Assembly: GCA_003988855.1 (NCBI GenBank)
Contig: QYAI01000024.1
Span: 540,608-604,607 of the forward strand
Direction: 5' to 3'
DNA from: Arachnopeziza araneosa
Lineage: Eukaryota; Ascomycota; Leotiomycetes; Helotiales; Arachnopezizaceae
Length of the DNA stretch: 64,000 bases
A program made the translations under genes and the position numbers. Of this stretch, positions 52,463 to 63,600 are shown in pieces. The notes under the pieces are model-generated. The model was given only the letters and a program-made list of their open reading frames with translations. It had not been told where the DNA came from and made no database searches. Within the stretch, counting starts at the first letter, position 1. Each line of letters starts with the position of its first letter.

Positions 52463-54177
52463 ATGTTCGCCTTCAATATTTCGGTCTTGGGTCTGGCATT
52501 TATTGGCCTCTTTGCATTCTATCGATTCTTTATATATCCCACTTTCGTATCGCCACTCTCAAAAATTCCTAATGCACATTGGAGCGCTCCAGTCTCACCC
52601 CTCTGGATTCTCTGGACCAGATATAAGTGTTTCGAAAACAGAGACGTACACGCAGCTCATTTGAAACTTGGCCCCGTCATTCGCCTGGCTCCAAACGAAC
52701 TGAGCATAAACGATGTGGGAAACTTAAGGACAGTCTATGCCGGAGGATTCGAAAAAGGTCAGTGGTATTCGATCTTTGATAATTATGGGTAAGAGTCACT
52801 TCTCTCATCCAATCTTGAAGTATTAACTCTTCAAGTGTCCCTTGTATGTTCTCTTCCTGGTACTCCCGTCCTCACTCTGCACGAAAACGAATGCTATCCA
52901 ACATATACTCCAAATCCAATATTCAATCCTCAACCGTTGTTGCACGCCAAGCCCAAGTCATTTTCTATGAGCGTCTTCTTCCCATTCTTACCGCTGCTTC
53001 TCTACCTCACCGCTTCCCAAATGGCGTCAATATCCATGAAATATGGAACGCTACAACAATGGACTTTATCACCGCCTACCTGTTCGGCATCAAGAACGGA
53101 AGCAATTTCCTCCATAACGAGACTTACAGACGACATTGGTTTCAGCTCTATCACGATAGGAAAACGTACACATTCTACCCCCAAGAACTCCCAAGACTTT
53201 ACAAATTCTTCAAGAGATTTGGATTATACCTCTCGCCTCCCTGGGTTGATGATGCCAACAAAGAACTTGAAGCTTGGACCAAAGAACACTGCGACATGAC
53301 CTCAGACTACATCAAGAGAGTTGGCACCGATGTTAAAGATATAGGCGATGATCCCGTAGTCTTCGGAGCACTTGCAGCAGGCATCGAAAGAGAAATCAAA
53401 TCAAAAGGCAACGATTCCGTCCTTAGGAATGAAACCCTCAGATACCCCCAACTCAGCATCGCAAGCGAGATGATTGACCATCTGGCAGCCGGACACGAAA
53501 CTGCTGGAATCACTATGACATACGTTTCCTGGCAACTCTCGAAAGACTTGCCTCTCCAAGATAGGCTAAGAATGGAGCTACTAACTTTAGATCCTAATAT
53601 GCGCCTTTCTCCTGACACATCATTGGAGACTATACCCAATTCAAAGGAACTCGATGCACTTCCCCTCTTGCATGCGATCTTGATGGAGACTCTCCGCCTC
53701 CGCGCTGCTATTCCTGGAGGTCTACCAAGAATGACACCTTTCCCATCCTGCACCCTCGGCGAGTTCACTGATATCCCAGGCGGTGTGCGAGTCGGCGCTC
53801 AAGCATACAGCGTCCATAGGAATGAAAACGTCTATCCCGATGCAGAGACCTGGGATTATAAGCGCTGGATGGATTCTGAGAATGGATATACAGAAGAGCA
53901 GAGGAAAGAGAGGGATAGATGGTTCTGGGCTTTCAGTAGCGGGGGAAGGATGTGTGTTGGTAGTAATTTTGCGATGCATGGTTTGTTCTTTTTCTTACTT
54001 GCCATGGAGAAGATAGACTGACCTTGAATAGAGCTGAAACTTATTATTGCAGCGGTTTATTCTAACTTTAGGACACATATCGTTGATGACGAGGGAATTG
54101 AACAGACGGATGGATATACCTGCGGGCCGGCTTCCGATAAGCTATTTCTAAGTTTTGAGAAAGTTGAAGGAGTATAA
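52463..54177 (+). CDS. Cytochrome P450 monooxygenase (first)
   Basis: Three exons: 52463-52788, 52836-53980 and 54032-54177 (538 aa), introns 47 and 51 nt. Phases agree and the last join restores FAMHELKLIIAAVYSNF. An N-terminal membrane anchor (MFAFNISVLGLAFIGLFAFY) is followed by the Pro-rich hinge region. P450 landmarks are the C-helix WYSRPHSARKRML, I-helix oxygen site AAGHETAG, K-helix ETLR, and haem loop FSSGGRMCVG with Cys482 as axial ligand. Composition fits fungal clans acting on small aromatics or secondary metabolites. The middle base of ETT/S is Ala here (HETAG), a mild deviation. Two other accessory genes and a second P450 lie downstream. Confidence 0.92.
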
Positions 54178-54790
54178 GGACGAGTTCTCTCTCATTGTTG
54201 TGGTGCAGTTTTCTGCAGATGTAACCAATTACACCATGATCAAACCACTATCGTCCAGAAACTCCGATCCAAAAACATGTAAATAATCTTATATCTCTAT
54301 TCTCAGGTGCTATCTCTCCCAAACCATCACCACAAACAGATGAATAACTTCAGTCAGCCATTAAATCATAATGATATGCCACGAGCCTCAAATAGAGCAT
54401 GATTAAGCTCGGAAGCAAATTGAAAGTAGTGTTCAATGTGATGTTACCTTACCCACATGCTGAGACCTCCGAAGGTTTTCGTCTTCGATGTAGTTTAAAC
54501 ACTAGAAGAAAGTAGATCATTCTAATCTGTGAATTGTGGTTTGATCAGATCTCTTGCAAGATAGGCATGCATGATTTCCAAGAGTTGTGTTTCAAGACAG
54601 CATCACGAATGAGAACAAGAGGCCACAGGGTTATTGAAATTTTCTAATATCAGCGTGATATTATTTTACAAGACAACTGTGCTTTATTAATTTTGGAGAG
54701 ACCTGCGGGAGATGAGGCTCCAAATATGACCATGTTTACGTCTCGTTGTCCATATCCATCATAACTCTCAGCAGCAGCTTTTGGTCTCGA
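54178..54790. other. Intergenic region downstream of the first P450
   Basis: These 613 AT-rich bases lie between two convergent genes. I see no gene, repeat or RNA signal. Confidence 0.45.
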
Positions 54791-55708
54791 TTAGAGCGCC
54801 CCTCCACCGAACAAAGACATTGCGGCTGTTGCCTCTTCCAAGCTTCGAGTATCCCTCGCTACTCTCCGGTCCTCCACGATAGCGCTTGAAATCTTCTGAC
54901 TCTTCAGCTTCCTTGCCTCTGTTCGCTGCGCCCTCTTCTTGCTGGCAAGTTTCTCCTGTTTCATAAGCTTTTTTTCCAGCCTTTTTTCCAGTTGCTTCGC
55001 TTTTTTCTCCTCTTTCTTCTTAGACTCCGGGCCATCATCCAAACCAATCTCTTTATTCTGTGCAGCCTTCTTCTGCTTTCTTCTTTCCCCCGCTCCTTTC
55101 CGACCTTGATAATATGCAACCCACCAAGCCTTCGACTCAGGACTGAAGCACACGTTTAACAAGCCGGTTTTCAACTGTCCCCACTCAAGTCTCGTCATAC
55201 CGCAGCCTTCATACGATAGCTTACTCTTTGCATATACCATGTCTGTCCATGCTTTATTAACCCATTTTTTGCTGTAACAGGAATCGTTCAACCTCAACAC
55301 CTCCGTCACGAAAGACATATAACCACCTTGGTCGAGGATATCTTGAAGCGCATTTCCACTTCCAGGGCCTTCGTAAGTAGGTAGTTGGAGGATAATTGGA
55401 GTTACGGTCTTGCGTCTTCTAGCCCTTTTGACTGCGACTCTTCGGGAGAACTGAGTTCGGCTAGGAGATTCAGTTTCAATGTTTGTGAATGGGAAAGCGA
55501 ACATGTCATACCTTGGGAGTGGAGAATCCAGCTGCATTGGTGTATTCTCTTGCGAGCTCATACCAGACAGGCCTTGATCTTGAATTTGACCTGACGAAGA
55601 CGCTTTAGGGTGAGTGAGGGGTTGCTCGTTGGAGTAATTGAGGCTCATGTCGCCGAACTGAACGACAGTTGAAAATAACGAACCCTCTAGCTCAGGAGAA
55701 GGGTCCAT
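54791..55708 (-). CDS. Unknown basic protein, possibly nuclear
   Basis: Single exon, 305 aa. I do not recognise it. Residues 1-85 are acidic and disordered. RRVAVKRARRRK (about 89-100) is a strong nuclear-localisation-type cluster. A central region (about 105-205, LQDILDQGGYMSFVTEVLRL through TRLEWGQLKTGLLNVCF and AWWVAYYQGRKGAGERRKQK) looks folded. Residues about 215-285 are a Lys/Glu/Arg-rich helix (EKKAKQLEKRLEKKLMKQEK), likely coiled coil or RNA binding. The end is AAMSLFGGGAL. It sits between the P450 and the amine oxidase remnant, but nothing in it suggests a metabolic role. Confidence 0.7.
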   Translation of the reverse strand: MDPSPELEGSLFSTVVQFGDMSLNYSNEQPLTHPKASSSGQIQDQGLSGMSSQENTPMQLDSPLPRYDMFAFPFTNIETESPSRTQFSRRVAVKRARRRKTVTPIILQLPTYEGPGSGNALQDILDQGGYMSFVTEVLRLNDSCYSKKWVNKAWTDMVYAKSKLSYEGCGMTRLEWGQLKTGLLNVCFSPESKAWWVAYYQGRKGAGERRKQKKAAQNKEIGLDDGPESKKKEEKKAKQLEKRLEKKLMKQEKLASKKRAQRTEARKLKSQKISSAIVEDRRVARDTRSLEEATAAMSLFGGGAL

Positions 55709-56022
55709 TATTTGCTTGGATATGGTTTTGTTGATGTTGTTTGGAATATGGACATGTGGCTATTGAATTGGAGTGTTCGTCACGTCTCGCTAGATGTAAA
55801 TAAAGGCCTTCGCTTATGCCCGCATCTCTCTTCTGCACTCTTTAAATAGAGGGAGGAATACAAAAAATTGTCTAGCACGTCAAACTTGAAGAGAATATAG
55901 TTTGTAACAAGCTATATCACGCATGACTGCAAACAAAGGTAGAACAGTCACGTTTTCAACTAGTAAACTGATTTCACAAAATTTCACTTCTATAAATGAC
56001 TACCTCAAACTACAGAGAATTC
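55709..56022. other. Short intergenic region
   Basis: These 314 bases separate the tail of the amine oxidase pseudogene from the basic protein's start, both on the minus strand. They are AT-rich and hold the basic protein's promoter. No other signal was seen. Confidence 0.4.
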
Positions 56023-57951
56023 TCACAATTTTGAATCTCTTTTACAACATTCCAAACTTGTCTCTTTCTCTCCTACTGCCTGCATCAACTCAATATCCTC
56101 GAGCAATCGACTTCCGTTCGACTTCTGCGTACTCTGGGGGACGTCGAGGGCTGGATTCTGCTCGAAGAATCCACTCGGTTTGAAACTAACAGTCATCGTA
56201 TCACATGGCATTACCGGATAATCTTCCGTCCTATTAAGTTAAAAGAATTTAGCATCAAAGTAATCTTCTTTGGCCCTTCGAAGCAAAATTGGGTTGATAA
56301 AACCTGTTATACCCAAGGAAATCTTACCGTGGATTATGAGTCAACGAGATGCTATGCCACACTACAATGTCTTCATTATCAACTTTATCACTTGAAGTGA
56401 CATAACCTACCCCAAAGGGATTCGTGGAGTCCCAAGGCATCGCAATAGAGTCTTCTTCGACCACGGTGTTTTTTTCTCCATCTAAGCATGGATCGATGCG
56501 GAGACTGAAAACGTGTTGATGGAAAGGTGCTATCACTCCTTGGTTCACCCTGGTTCCCCATGGTACCGTTGCTCCATTGTCGATGGATGCCGTGGATAAG
56601 ATTCCCGTTGCTTGAATCTTGTAGTGAAGACCTGCTGCTTGGTCTAAATGCCACATGAAAATGTACTCGTAATTTCCAACAGTAATGATAGTTTGAAGAA
56701 TTAAGACTCGAAATTGCACGATGGATACTGCTCCAGTTCTAGTGTTTGTATGCTTCCATCCTATCCCATCATCAATTTCGTGCATACAGATTGCATTTGG
56801 TTTATTGATTGGCTTTCCTTGGGAATTGCTGATAACAAAGGAGAAATACTGAATTTTAAAATTTAGCCCAAGTATCTCAAGAACAGCAATTTCATACCTT
56901 GATCACTCCTAGGCAGTCACATCCCAAAGCCAAGTTATTAGCGGCAACGCCAGCACCGATATCACCAACATCAAAAACACTCTTTCTTGAATACGGAAAA
57001 CGTGGATCACCGTAAGGAACGAACATCTCGCTCAAGCTCAATCGATGAAAAAGTTCCCTTCCATCGTAAGTCACATCATGGAGCACCATTCCTTCTCTCC
57101 ACGTGAAGCCAAGTCGGAACCTCCACTTCTGCCACTTAATCAAGTACCCATCTATTGTGAAAGAGACACCTTGCGGTTGATGGATAATCAGTGGTTTTAA
57201 GTCCGTCCTAACAGGCTGAGATTGGAGATCATGGTGGTACTCTTTGGCGACATGCGGCTCAAAGACAGCGTCACGGTTCAATGTCCCATCAGATCCTGTG
57301 GGAAGTCGGATAATTTCAATGACTTTTCTCGTAGTCATATCAATAACTGTTGAGATTGGAAGGGGGTTATCGTAGTGATTTGAGCCGGGATGTTTGGTTT
57401 TGGCAAATAGGTAACACTATCAACGTCAAAATCTGGTACAATGTAGTGACAAAACTACTTGCCTGGATATAACGAGGAAGATTATCTTCGGAATCACGGC
57501 CATAGGGCCAAGTATCAGCGACAACTTCCATGTTTTCCGAAAGTTTAAGTTTCTCTAGTTCCTTCACAACTTTCGAATCTTTGATACAGGCTTCTCTCAA
57601 CGCAATAACTTCATCCATATCATTCTGACCGTGTAGTCCGGGGTCCAGTTTCTCAATTTTAGTGATTGATTTGGAATTGATATCAACTTCAGCTAAGAAC
57701 AGATCTGGAGTCCCTAGATGGTAATACAAAGCCGCTGCTTTTCATGGCAATGGGTTGCTTGCAACGCCATCTCGCTCTGCTCTGAGGTAGGGTAGAAGCG
57801 CACATTTTGGTGGCTCAATGATAGTAACGATCTTGAAATGTAAGAATTGCTGAGGCGAATGAGCCTTAATGAGCGAAGATACTTGAATTATCTCTTCGGC
57901 TGTCAAGGGGTCGAGAGGGTGTTTTGTCTCATTTGACTTTGGAGTGGCCAT
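56023..57951 (-). pseudogene. Copper amine oxidase pseudogene (premature stop and internal deletion)
   Basis: Exon pieces 57951-57463, 57416-56898, 56848-56328 and 56230-56023 keep one frame (579 codons) matching peroxisomal-type copper amine oxidases from KHPLDPLTAEEI to FFEQNPALDVPQ. Two lesions are seen. Codon 70 is TGA (57744-57742), exactly where homologues have Arg-Lys after SNPLP; one C-to-T change in CGA explains it. Second, NPFGVGY (to 56402) jumps straight to VDNEDIVVWHSISLTHNPR, removing roughly 90-95 residues found in family members. Catalytic pieces remain: the base region RKSVFDVGD, the topaquinone Tyr in VGNYEYIF, copper His in FHQHVF and LTHNPR. The first intron begins GCAAGT (GC-AG). 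Such enzymes oxidise primary amines to aldehydes. It may be dead, or polymorphic between strains. Confidence 0.85.
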
Positions 57952-58408
57952 TGTTGGCCTAGAATCTAGCTAGCTTCAAATTATAATAAGGCGTTCCGAA
58001 TGCAATCACAGCATATAACTTGGCCCTCGAATCAAAAGCCCCTTGTCATAGTATGCTGAAATGTAACTGTTCCATTCTGTATTCTAGACAGGCTCAAGGA
58101 GCTTTATTTATATCAATTGGGGTAAACAAATATATATCTTGTACCCAAAAGTGGAAATACAATGGTGCAGAGATAACAACGGCAATTATGTACTATTCTA
58201 GGGGTCCGCTTCCACGCATCCCACTCTTCGGAGCGTTATCGCTTTTACGGGTGTCGTGCACCGTCATCTTTCCTGTGAGTAGCATGGTCACTGATATGGC
58301 CCGTACTTTCAATTGGTGTTTGCCTTCTGAGAGAGACTAAGGTGAGGTATCGCTCTTCGCTAGTTGTAGGCTCTCCCCTCTTCCCAGTAACACAGATATG
58401 GACAATTG
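57952..58408. other. Intergenic region between the amine oxidase remnant and second P450
   Basis: These 457 bases carry the former promoter of the amine oxidase and the 3' end of the second P450. No gene or repeat was recognised; a short plus-strand frame at 58020-58340 has no family character. Confidence 0.4.
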
Positions 58409-60148
58409 TCAATATTTCAACTTGACCGCTGACTCCTCTAAATCTAGATTCTTGTGGAACATGAGAGGTTCCGGTTCTTCAAGTCTCGACTCAAAAACAA
58501 GTTTGCAAGTTTGGTCCAAAGGTCGGCTGGAGATAATTTGATCTGACATTGTCATATCTCCATTCATATTTGGCGCGATTCGGGTTTTAAATCGTGAATA
58601 TACGTCCCGGAGCAGGCATTTCATTTCTGCCATTGCTAAGCTAAATAATGTTAATTCTGAAATGTATCCAGTGCCAAAGAGACGAGAGTGACTTAACTGC
58701 CTACCAACACAACCTCTTCCTCCAGCACCAAACGCAAAGAGTAGCCGATTCATCTCGAGAATTTTATTCTCGTCCAGCCACCGATCTGGCTTGAATTTGG
58801 TTCCCTCAAGAAACACATCGTCGTTCAATTGATGTACACTCCAGGCTTGACAGCTGACAATCGACCCCGCTGGAATGAAATAGCCGTCTATCTCCCGACC
58901 TCCTGACGGTACATAACGAGGTTGAGACATTGGAATTGGCGGAAAGCATCTTAAGCCTTCCTTTATTACTGCATCGAGATACGGTAGTTCATCAAGAGTC
59001 TTGGTTTTGTTTTCTTGGAACTCAGCAAGAAGCTTGTCTTGTACACCGAGGCTTTCTGGTAGCGAGAGCTGATACATCAGGAGGCAAAGTGCATCTCCAG
59101 TAGTATCGATACCTGCGGCAAGATGATCCATGCATTCCGCAGCCATCTGAATGTTGCTAAAGGAATCATTGCTGTTCTTAAGCCTATACAGTAAGGTTTG
59201 TTCCCCCAGATCCGACTTTTTCGTACAATTCAGCACATATTCATTGGCAATCGGAGACGGTCTAGGCTGCATTAATATATCCACCAGAGTAGTCAAGCTT
59301 GGCCATCGATAATTAGCGAAATTCTCTGGGATCTATCAGTTATATTCTACCTAGGAAAATTGAATACCGACGTATGAGGCTGTTGTGATAGGATTGCTCC
59401 TCCATCATTTTCATGTCGTCATCTTTTTCAATCGAATTAGTACCATACGGGTGAAACAGATGATGTGCGGCGCAATCTAGAGCATAAGAGTGCAAATAAA
59501 TCTAGAATTGTAAGCGCGAATTCTATTTCAAGAGTGGGCAACCCACATAGACATCAAGATCATTGTATTCTCCAGCCTCAACGCACTTTTTGATGAATGC
59601 AGCGGATCTCTCTTCGATGCCTTTCATAACTTCTGGGTGCTTAATGTTGGTGTTGGCATATCGACCAGCAATGTAACGTTTCTTGAAACTATGCTACGGC
59701 AAGTCAGCGTCTCTTCCTTTATTTGACGATCATAATACTTACATCTCCTTTGCCAAGTGTGGAAAACATAGTCCTTGCACGTTAGCAGAGACCGCTGTCT
59801 AACTTTACCAACTCACCTGACTCCGAACTGCATGAAAAGTGTATAGAACTCTGTTTTATCGTAACCACTGCCACCTGACGTATATATTTCCTTGAGAGCT
59901 TCCAGTGAGGTGAAAGATATTTCGTTTGGGCCTAGTCTTACAACAGGACCATATCGCTCGTGAAGATGGTGGATGTATTCCCGTCTCCTTGACATAAATT
60001 CATTTCTCATGAGCCAAATCTCCGAAAGCAACGTATACCATGGACCTGGTACCTTTCTCAGGGGAGAAGTAAATGCTCTGAAAATAATCCGACTAAACCA
60101 AACCAGAATGACCGCGCAGCCGAACAGAACCAATATAGTTTGGGTCAT
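58409..60148 (-). CDS. Cytochrome P450 monooxygenase (second)
   Basis: Six exons: 60148-59817, 59773-59743, 59693-59547, 59501-59372, 59325-58698 and 58640-58409 (499 aa). Introns are 43-57 nt; the fourth starts GTCGGT, and the last (GTTAAG..TTTAG) is 57 nt without a stop. Exon 2 is only 31 nt. An N-terminal membrane anchor (LVLFGCAVILVWFSRIIF) precedes KVPGPWYTLLSEIWL. Landmarks are the C-helix region FGVRTMFSTLGKGDHSFKKR, I-helix AAGIDTTGD, K-helix EGLR, the meander FKPDRW, and haem loop FGAGGRGCVGR with Cys419. All catalytic motifs are intact. It is clearly a different subfamily from the first P450. It neighbours the amine oxidase remnant in tandem on the same strand. Confidence 0.92.
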
Positions 60149-60705
60149 TTCGGAAATTAAAATAATGTTTTAACAATTTTCAAAGTGCTTATCAAGGTAG
60201 CTTTCTCAACGCAGTCGTGATAATTTAAGGTCAGCCAATAAGATGACTCCAAGGAGCGACAATGTTTTGCGTGACAGAAGACTTCTCAGTCATGGAACAT
60301 CTCCTTTTTCCGTGATGCATTTATTTGAGCTTCAGACCTGCACACTTGTAGCATGAAATTTGAGAACGGAATAGTGTAAGAGAAGCTCAAGTGCTCGGTA
60401 GATGGGAGCTAAAGTGGGATGATATGCGCTATGCTAAAAGCGGTAAAATTATCTGGTCGGTTCTTGAAAGGTTCCAATAAAGAGGATGACAGTCACGGTG
60501 GTTGAAATTGGAGTGGCTAGAAATTCATATGCAGGCAGACAAAACACTGATTGTATTTGATTCGCTGGTTCGCAGGTTAATCCTCATTGTCTTAAATGCC
60601 TTTTCGTGCCAATGCAAGATGATGGAAATTTAGGTAATTACTCGGGCATAAGAACATTTTGTTTTAATATAAAATCGGAAAGCTCTATAAGAGCAACGCA
60701 TGTAG
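60149..60705. other. Intergenic region between the second P450 and the YTH gene
   Basis: These 557 bases hold the second P450's promoter and the YTH gene's 3' UTR (both on the minus strand). No gene, repeat or RNA signal was recognised. Confidence 0.4.
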
Positions 60706-63600
60706 TCAGTAGTAGACCTCCCAATCACTGTCATTAGACTGTCGACTATCCGCCAGAGCCGTGCTTGCTTCGTTGTCAATCAAATCGATAAGACTAGCAG
60801 CACACTCTGACTCAATTTCTTGGCCATCCTTTCCGATTAGGACGGCTCGGTTCTCATTGAGAGGGTTTTTAATATGCCCAACAAGATGGAATTGAGTTGA
60901 GAAGATGACGAGCCATTTGACTTTGAATGCACCTGCACTCTCCCAGTTAATTTGCTTTTGCCATTGAGGAGTTTCAACAGATCCAGGGAGCGATTCCATT
61001 CTCGCCTATATAACTTAGCAGACAACTATGTAGCACAACTTGAATAACTTACATATCCCTGAAAAGCACGACTTTTATTGATCGAGAAAACAAGGATAAC
61101 ATTCTTACAGGTCTCAAAAGCTTCTTTGAAGACTGTGCCATTTTGAAGTTGAGTTGTCCATACAGACTAAGCACTGGGTAAGCCATAGATAGCTAACTAC
61201 CATGTTCTACTTACGTCTTCGATGCACTTAAGGACATTTTTCTCGTTGAAAGACTTGACAATAAAATATCTGGTGTCTGTTTAAGTCAGGGTGGGGTGTT
61301 CTGTCCGAAATAAACTCCCAATAGCGCGCAACAGAAATCACTGAACAATTATCCACACAAAGAAGATGTGTAGGGACCTGATTTCATCATAATAGAGATG
61401 CCTGTAGGGTATCCTAGACATGAAGAATTAAGAAATACAGAATGTAATGCGATTAACGATTCGCTATGAATGTAAGGGGAATACTACCGACCTCCATGAG
61501 AGCCTCTCTCGAAGCCTTTTGGATCCTTGTATGGCCTACCACTGGCAATTAGAGCACCATATACTATCTCACCTCTTGGTTCGGGACTGTCACGCATGTC
61601 ACCACGGCTTCTTCCTCGGCCTCGACCTCTGTATTGAGGATCATAAGCACGGCCCTTGTAGCTGTCTATCTCGTAGGGTCTGCTATGTGATCCTCTTGGG
61701 CCAGGGGAGTATTCACGCTCTCGACTTCTGGCACGACGGTCGAATCGAGTACGAGAAGGCTCAACATCATCACGTCGGTCGAACGAGGAGCGGCGACTGT
61801 TATCGAAGCTACTGGGTTTAGGATGTCGTGGTTCGAAGCTTTGCTCATCTTTGGTTCGAGAATCGTATGCCTTTTCTTCAAGACGCTGCAATTTACTGGG
61901 TCCATACTCCTCTCGAGAATCTTGAACATCGCTATGAGGGCGTTTGTTAGATATGACGCGATCACGAGGGCCATCAGATCCAAGACTAGAAGCTGTTAGA
62001 CCTTGTTCAGCTCGACTGCCTAAAATGTTGTTAGGAACAGGTGGAGGGAGCATAGAAGTAGTGGGCTGGCCGCTTCCAATTGCCGCAAGATCAACTCTTG
62101 TCGCAGCCTGCATTTCAGCAACAACCTTTTCGCGTTGAACATCTAGTCTTGCAAGTTCCCGGCGGCTGCCCAAGATCTTGTTTCTGTAGTTTGTATTATT
62201 ATATCCAGTAATTTCGAGCCACTCTCTCAAGTCGTCATCATGAGGCAAGAGGTCGACAAGATTAGGAATATTGACTGATTTCTGTTCACGAGGCTTTCGG
62301 TTATCTTCTGCTCGAATTTCTTCGTTTCTGGTTTGTGTTCTGCGATAATCATCATCATCATCGTAGGACACTCGACGTGAATTCGATTGCCTCTCAGGCT
62401 CGGGATTATATTTTCGCTCATGTTTATATTCATCGAGATAAGAACGTCTATCTAAACGTTGGTTAACATCTTCACGAGTATTATCATGTTTGCGATCAAT
62501 TTGTGGTGTAGAGTTGGCGGGCTGAGGTCGACGCGGTGGAGAAGAATCTCGTATATTGCGATTAGAGGAAGATCTTTGAACCTGACTATCTTGAGTCTTT
62601 GGTGATCTTTGTTCTTTAGATTGGATGACCTTTGGGATAGCTTCCTTTGGCTTCGTGGTCAATATTGCCTTAATCGGTTCTCGGTCTTCAAGAATTTCGC
62701 CTTCCGAGGCGTCTGATGATGATCTATGTTTCTTATGGTTTTTTTCACCATTCTTCATATTCCTTCCATAGCTAACCTGTTTTCCATTTGCTGTTGGTTC
62801 AGTTGCCTTCATCTCGGGGTTTCTTAAAAAAGGAGCTTGCGACTTCGCGGAGTCTTGACGAGGTTGTAGATGTTGGCCATCAGCATTGCTCGTATCTTCT
62901 ATTATCTGCTTTTGATCTGGAGTCTTATCTGTACTTCTTCTTGTGCCCGAGAATGATGAGATTAACTCATCCAGGTTGAGCTCCTGTTCACGCTTTTCAG
63001 CAATAACAATTGGGGATTTAGGAAACTGGCGCAATGAGCTTGATATTTCGGGTTGATCCTTTTGCTTTGCAGCTAAACCCAGGCCTGATATTGTGACGGG
63101 TGGCGTGGCTGAGCTCTCCCTGATTTCACGGCTTTTTAACAATTGTGCCTTCAATTCTGCAGCTCGGGCATTGATCTGAGGAGCAAGAGGGCGAGTATTT
63201 GGAAGTGCGGTAGTCGGGGTCGAAAATGAGAGGGAATTGACTGGCGATACCGTAAACTGAATGATGACATATAATTAGCAAAGTAGAGTATTTATAACAC
63301 TGTAGTTGCTTTGAGGAAAACATGTTTTGATAGACGTACTAGGGGGTTGCTTGAATTGACAAACTGATTTTGCGTGAACGCTCTCTGATTAAAAGGTCTC
63401 ATCTCAGACTGATATCCATTGCCCACAAACAGCTGTCCGTTAGGATCATTATTTTGTTGCTGATGCAAGAAGGGCTGCCCTGTCATAGATTGATCAGGTG
63501 AAAGTCCAAACGGAGATTGTGCATATTGAAAGTCTTCTTCTTCATTGAAAATGTTTGGATAGGGTCCACCATTGCTCCCAGAAGAGTTGTTGGGCCACAT
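60706..63600 (-). CDS. YTH-domain RNA-binding protein (m6A reader type)
   Basis: Six exons: 63600-63340, 63256-61492, 61413-61378 (36 nt), 61276-61215, 61166-61053 and 61005-60706 (845 aa). Phases agree throughout; the donors after exons 2 and 3 (GTCGGT, GTCCCT) are non-consensus. The first 680 residues are mostly disordered and Arg/Ser/Asp/Gly-rich, with a short conserved module LREWLEITGYNNTNYRNKIL (about 390-410) and an RGG-like end (RGRGRGRSRG). The YTH domain spans about 688-825: RYFIVKSFNEKNVLKCIED, SVWTTQLQNG, VILVFSINKSRAFQGYARM, FKVKWL, NPLNENRAVLIGKDGQEIE. The first cage Trp (in SVWTTQ) is present, with another in QINWES. YTH proteins bind N6-methyladenosine in RNA; this one fits a YTHDC1-like nuclear type more than YTHDF. 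Partners are unknown. Confidence 0.9.

Noticed and set aside
57742..57744. Programmed TGA readthrough to explain the amine oxidase stop
   Set aside because: The context is TGA-AAA, not the TGA-CTA type used in fungal readthrough, and the gene also has a large internal deletion.
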